A DNA stretch of 64,000 bases, taken from NCBI RefSeq assembly GCF_020405225.1, contig NZ_CP084473.1, positions 124,001-188,000 of the forward strand, given 5' to 3'. The notes beneath the pieces were generated by a model. It was not told the origin of the DNA and did no database searches. It saw only the letters and a program-made list of their open reading frames with translations. Every line of letters starts with the position of its first letter. The first letter of the stretch is position 1. The position numbers were made by a program, and so were the translations under genes. Positions 61,309 to 64,000 of the stretch are shown here, piece after piece. This DNA comes from Natrinema sp. DC36. Lineage in GTDB: Archaea; Halobacteriota; Halobacteria; Halobacteriales; Natrialbaceae.

Positions 61309-62682
61309 ATGGCATCAGGTGACAGTATCAACCGTACCGACGAGAGGGGACCGCTCTCCCGGCGCCGACTGCTCGCGCTCTCCGGGGTCGGCCTCGCGGG
61401 CGGTCTCGCCGGCTGTAGCTCGAGCGAGTCCGACAGCGATCCGACGGATTCGAGCGATTCGACGGACTCCGGACCGAGCGGAACCGAGACCGAAACCGGC
61501 TTCGACGCCGTTCTCGCCGAGTCCCCGGGCTCGAGCATCGCGCCCGCCGACGGGTTCGCGGACACCTCGTGGCTCGACGGCGACGCGGCGGTCGTGAAAG
61601 TGACGAATCTCGAGGCGTCGGGAGAGGGCTCGCTTCGCTGGGCGCTCACCCGGCCCGGCTCGACGATCGTCATCTTCGAAGTCGGCGGCGTCATCGACCT
61701 CGAGCGAGAGCACCTCGAACTGTCGCAGTCCGAGACGTTCGTCGCAGGGCAGACCGCACCGTCGCCCGGAATCACGCTCATCCGCGGGGCCGTGGACGTA
61801 AACGCCGACAACGTAATTCTCCAGCACCTCCGGGTCCGGCCGGGCGACGACTTCGATGGACCGACGCAGTTCGACGGCATCAACAACGGGGGCGGGTCGA
61901 ACGTCGTCGTCGACCACTGTTCGGTGACGTGGGCCACTGACGAGAACCTCTCGACGTCCGCCGGTCCCGCCAACTCGAATATCTCCTATACGAACAACCT
62001 CGTCGCGGAGTGTCTCGCCGACTCGCTTCACCCGAAAGGCGTCCACCCATACGGATCGCTCGTCAACGACGAGAGCAAGCGCGTGTTACTGGGGGGAAAC
62101 TGCTGGGCGAACAACCTCGCTCGCACTCCCCGCCTGAAGGGGGGAACCACCTCCGTCGTCGCCAGCAACGTGATGTACAACTTCGAACGAGCGACGAACC
62201 TCGGCGGCGGCACCGAGGAGGAGACGCTCGCCACTATCACGGGGAACTACTACCGCGCGGGTCCGAACACTCCGCAGAACGATCCGATGATTGGCGCGAC
62301 GTTCACCGACGCGGAGGGCTCGATCGAGGCGTACATCGCGTTCAACACGACCGATCCGTCGAGTATGTCCGTCATCGACGCCGGGGCACAACTCACTCGC
62401 GTCTCGAGTCGTCCGCTCTGGCCTGAGAACCTCTCGGCCGGAACGAGCGGCGTGTACGACTCGGTTCTGGAAACCGTCGGCGCGCGCCCGGCCGACCGGA
62501 CCGAACACGACGAGCGCGTGCTGACCGACGTTCGCGAACGGACCGGCGACTACATCGACAGTCAGTCGGAAGTGGGCGGCTACCCCGACCTCGAGGCGAC
62601 CGAACGCACGCTCGACGTGCCCGACACCGGGCGCGCCGAGTGGCTCGCCGAGTTCACCGCCGCCGTCGAAGTCGCTTCGTGA
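61309..62682 (+). CDS. secreted pectate-lyase-like lipoprotein
   Basis: 457 residues from ATG 61309, which is 27-30 bases behind the TATA-like TTTAA and therefore preferred over ATG 61285. Tat signal and lipobox (LSRRRLLALSGVGLAGGLAG then Cys), Ser/Asp-rich linker (residues 40-65), then the same beta-helix as the ricin-type lyase: VGGVIDLEREHLELSQSETF, VAGQTAPSPGITLIRGAVDV, NVVVDHCSVTWATDENLS, RVSSRPLWPENLSAG, ARPADRTEHDERVL. It lacks the lectin repeats. Expected to cut pectate at the cell surface next to the importer. Confidence 0.88.
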   Translation: MASGDSINRTDERGPLSRRRLLALSGVGLAGGLAGCSSSESDSDPTDSSDSTDSGPSGTETETGFDAVLAESPGSSIAPADGFADTSWLDGDAAVVKVTNLEASGEGSLRWALTRPGSTIVIFEVGGVIDLEREHLELSQSETFVAGQTAPSPGITLIRGAVDVNADNVILQHLRVRPGDDFDGPTQFDGINNGGGSNVVVDHCSVTWATDENLSTSAGPANSNISYTNNLVAECLADSLHPKGVHPYGSLVNDESKRVLLGGNCWANNLARTPRLKGGTTSVVASNVMYNFERATNLGGGTEEETLATITGNYYRAGPNTPQNDPMIGATFTDAEGSIEAYIAFNTTDPSSMSVIDAGAQLTRVSSRPLWPENLSAGTSGVYDSVLETVGARPADRTEHDERVLTDVRERTGDYIDSQSEVGGYPDLEATERTLDVPDTGRAEWLAEFTAAVEVAS

Positions 62683-62683
62683 C

Positions 62684-63649
62684 TCAGGACGCGTCCTCGA
62701 GTCGCGTCGTCGGATCCCACCCGTCGAACACCGTCTCCAGTGAGGTGTGCTCGGCGGCCTCGGCGTCCGTGAGTCGGTCGGCCCACTCGACGCGCTCCTC
62801 GGGGACGTAGCCGGGGCCGCTATTCTCGTATTCGGCGTACGTGGCCGTCTCCTCGTTGTCCGGGTCGCGCCAGTTGTGCCATCCCGCCGGTTTGATGTGG
62901 TCGTCGAGAGAGCAGTTCACGAAGACGGTCTTCGCGTACGGTCGCCACGGACGGCCTAGATAGAAGGCGTTCGACGGTGCGTCACCGGTTACCTTGCAGT
63001 CCGTGAACACGTAGCCGTAGTCGGATTCCTCGGGCGTCGAGGCGGCCGTGACGTATCCCTTGTCGCCCACGCAGAATATCTCGCAGTCCTCGAAGACGGC
63101 CGTCGCCCAGCCGAAGACGAAGTCGACGCGCCCCTCGATGTAGCACTCGCGGTAGTACTGCCGGGTATCCTCGCCGTACGTGTAGAGGGTGTCCTGCCAG
63201 CCGACGAAGCGACAGTTCTCGAAGACCGCCCGGTCGGCGTCTACCCGGACCGCGACCGCCTGTGCGACGTGGTCGGCGTCGTTCTCGAAGGTGACGTTCC
63301 GCGCAGTGAACCCGTCGCCGTTGACGAAGAAACTCGACGATCCCGTCGTCCCGATCTCATCGCCGTTCACGTCGGTTACGTCGGCGTGATCGTCGTAGGT
63401 GAGCACCGTTTCCTCGGCACCGGCCCCGACGAACGTGACGTTCGTCTTCTCCGCCGGTAGAACGAGTTTCTCCTCGTACCGTCCCGCTTCGATTCGGACG
63501 ACGGTCTCCGACGGGTCCCGGTCGGTAACCGCGTCGATGGCGGCCTGTACTGTCTTGTAGTCGCCGCTCCCGTCGTCCGCGACCACGATGTCGTACTCCG
63601 TCGCTGCTCGCCGCTCCGATTCGTCGTTCGTTTCTGGGTTCCGTGTCAT
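62684..63649 (-). CDS. pectinesterase
   Basis: Carbohydrate esterase family 8, demethylating pectin. From ATG 63647-63649 it has 321 residues; a GTG at 63679 would add ten. Catalytic landmarks in order: SGDYKTVQAAIDAV, HVAQAVAVRV (Gln), FVGWQDTLYTYGEDTRQYY (Gln-Asp), GRVDFVFGWATAVFEDCEIF (catalytic Asp) and FYLGRPWRPYAKTVF (Arg and Trp). Unlike both lyases it has no signal peptide or lipobox in either start version, so it may act on imported methylated oligomers inside the cell. Convergent with the lyase gene, one base apart. Confidence 0.9.
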   Translation of the reverse strand: MTRNPETNDESERRAATEYDIVVADDGSGDYKTVQAAIDAVTDRDPSETVVRIEAGRYEEKLVLPAEKTNVTFVGAGAEETVLTYDDHADVTDVNGDEIGTTGSSSFFVNGDGFTARNVTFENDADHVAQAVAVRVDADRAVFENCRFVGWQDTLYTYGEDTRQYYRECYIEGRVDFVFGWATAVFEDCEIFCVGDKGYVTAASTPEESDYGYVFTDCKVTGDAPSNAFYLGRPWRPYAKTVFVNCSLDDHIKPAGWHNWRDPDNEETATYAEYENSGPGYVPEERVEWADRLTDAEAAEHTSLETVFDGWDPTTRLEDAS

Positions 63650-63730
63650 GTTCTCCGCGCCGCTGGACGGCGTTGTCACGTCCCAGATCGGGCACCGATA
63701 AAAAGGAATCGACGGAATGATCCGTCGTCG

Positions 63731-64000
63731 TCAGTCGCGGCGGTACAGCAGGAAGCCGGCGGCGAGCAGTGCCGTCAGCGCGACGGAAATGCCGAAGCCG
63801 GGCGTGCCATCGGAATTCTCTCCATCGTTGCTGGAGTCGTTCCCATCGTCATCGCCGCTGGTATCCCCGCCGTCCGAGCTCTCGACGGTGTAGTCGAAGC
63901 TAGCGGACAGGTGGTCGCTGTCCTCCGCCGGGTACGGATCGTCGGAGATCGGGAAGTCGTACTGTTCGTTGTCGTTGCTGTCGGTGTGGACCAACACGTA
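63731..64000 (-). CDS. C-terminal part of a PGF-CTERM surface protein, cut by window edge
   Basis: The last 89 residues of a protein whose start lies beyond the window. Residues run through an acidic Ser/Asp/Gly linker (SSDGGDTSGDDDGNDSSNDG) to the sorting signal GTPGFGISVALTALLAAGFL followed by LYRRD. PGF-CTERM signals are cut by the archaeosortase ArtA and the protein becomes lipid-anchored at the S-layer. The visible part before the linker (FDYTVESS) is beta-like. Given its neighbours it may be another surface polysaccharide-active protein. Confidence 0.8.
   Translation of the reverse strand, partial: YVLVHTDSNDNEQYDFPISDDPYPAEDSDHLSASFDYTVESSDGGDTSGDDDGNDSSNDGENSDGTPGFGISVALTALLAAGFLLYRRD

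Noticed and set aside
1-64000. CRISPR arrays and tRNA or rRNA genes
   Set aside because: No regularly spaced repeat-spacer pattern and no cloverleaf or rRNA-like segment was noticed. The 13-bp array near parA is a tandem repeat without spacers.

Overview
The window looks like a piece of a haloarchaeal megaplasmid or secondary chromosome, of the Haloterrigena/Natrinema/Haloferax type. The proteins are strongly acidic. Most genes look leaderless, with a TATA-like element about 25-30 bases upstream of the start codon. Secreted proteins carry twin-arginine signals and lipoboxes, and one incomplete gene at the right edge ends in a PGF-CTERM archaeosortase signal. An Orc1/Cdc6 initiator with eight copies of a 20-bp repeat (5.9-8.4 kb) and a ParA module with a phased 13-bp repeat array (24.4-26.0 kb) mark the replication and segregation region.

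Layout: 0-1.6 kb, the end of a glucodextranase-like protein and a pirin. 1.8-9.1 kb, AT-richer and gene-poor, with broken genes (EEP phosphatase, Mre11-like nuclease, a HerA/DUF87 ATPase fragment), small zinc-finger genes, a structured-RNA candidate, orc1 with its repeats, and a decayed IS6-like element. 9.7-22.9 kb, a compact acyl-CoA island: IclR regulator, F420/LLM oxidoreductase, crotonase, CoA-transferase, acyl-CoA dehydrogenase, 3-hydroxyacyl-CoA dehydrogenase, thiolase plus DUF35, thioesterase, acyl-CoA synthetase, and a B12 mutase in two subunits followed by a truncated meaB. 22.9-29.7 kb, a transposon graveyard (two inverted IS6-like copies, IS5 and IS630 remnants, further IS ends) around the par module and a few small genes. 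30-64 kb, a pectin and uronate catabolic island.

The most interesting point is the B12 mutase. It would normally be labelled methylmalonyl-CoA mutase, but the two substrate-selecting residues read Phe88 and Gln206 instead of the Tyr/Arg of methylmalonyl-CoA mutase. That is the published signature of isobutyryl-CoA mutase. With the surrounding short-chain beta-oxidation genes, the island reads as a route from isobutyrate through isobutyryl-CoA and butyryl-CoA to acetyl-CoA. One caveat is that the local crotonase lacks both hydratase glutamates.

The pectin island contains two secreted pectate-lyase-like proteins (one with ricin-type lectin repeats), a pectinesterase, a Dpp-type ABC importer, uronate dehydrogenase, a metallo-beta-lactamase-fold candidate lactonase, two enolase-superfamily dehydratases, DapA-family aldolases/dehydratases (one with a nonsense codon) and a semialdehyde dehydrogenase. 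This is a plausible full oxidative path from pectin to 2-oxoglutarate. Uronate isomerase (UxaC), a ThuA protein, an LLM oxidoreductase and an unrecognised 637-residue protein are embedded in it. All functional calls come from reading motifs in the sequence; no database search was possible.
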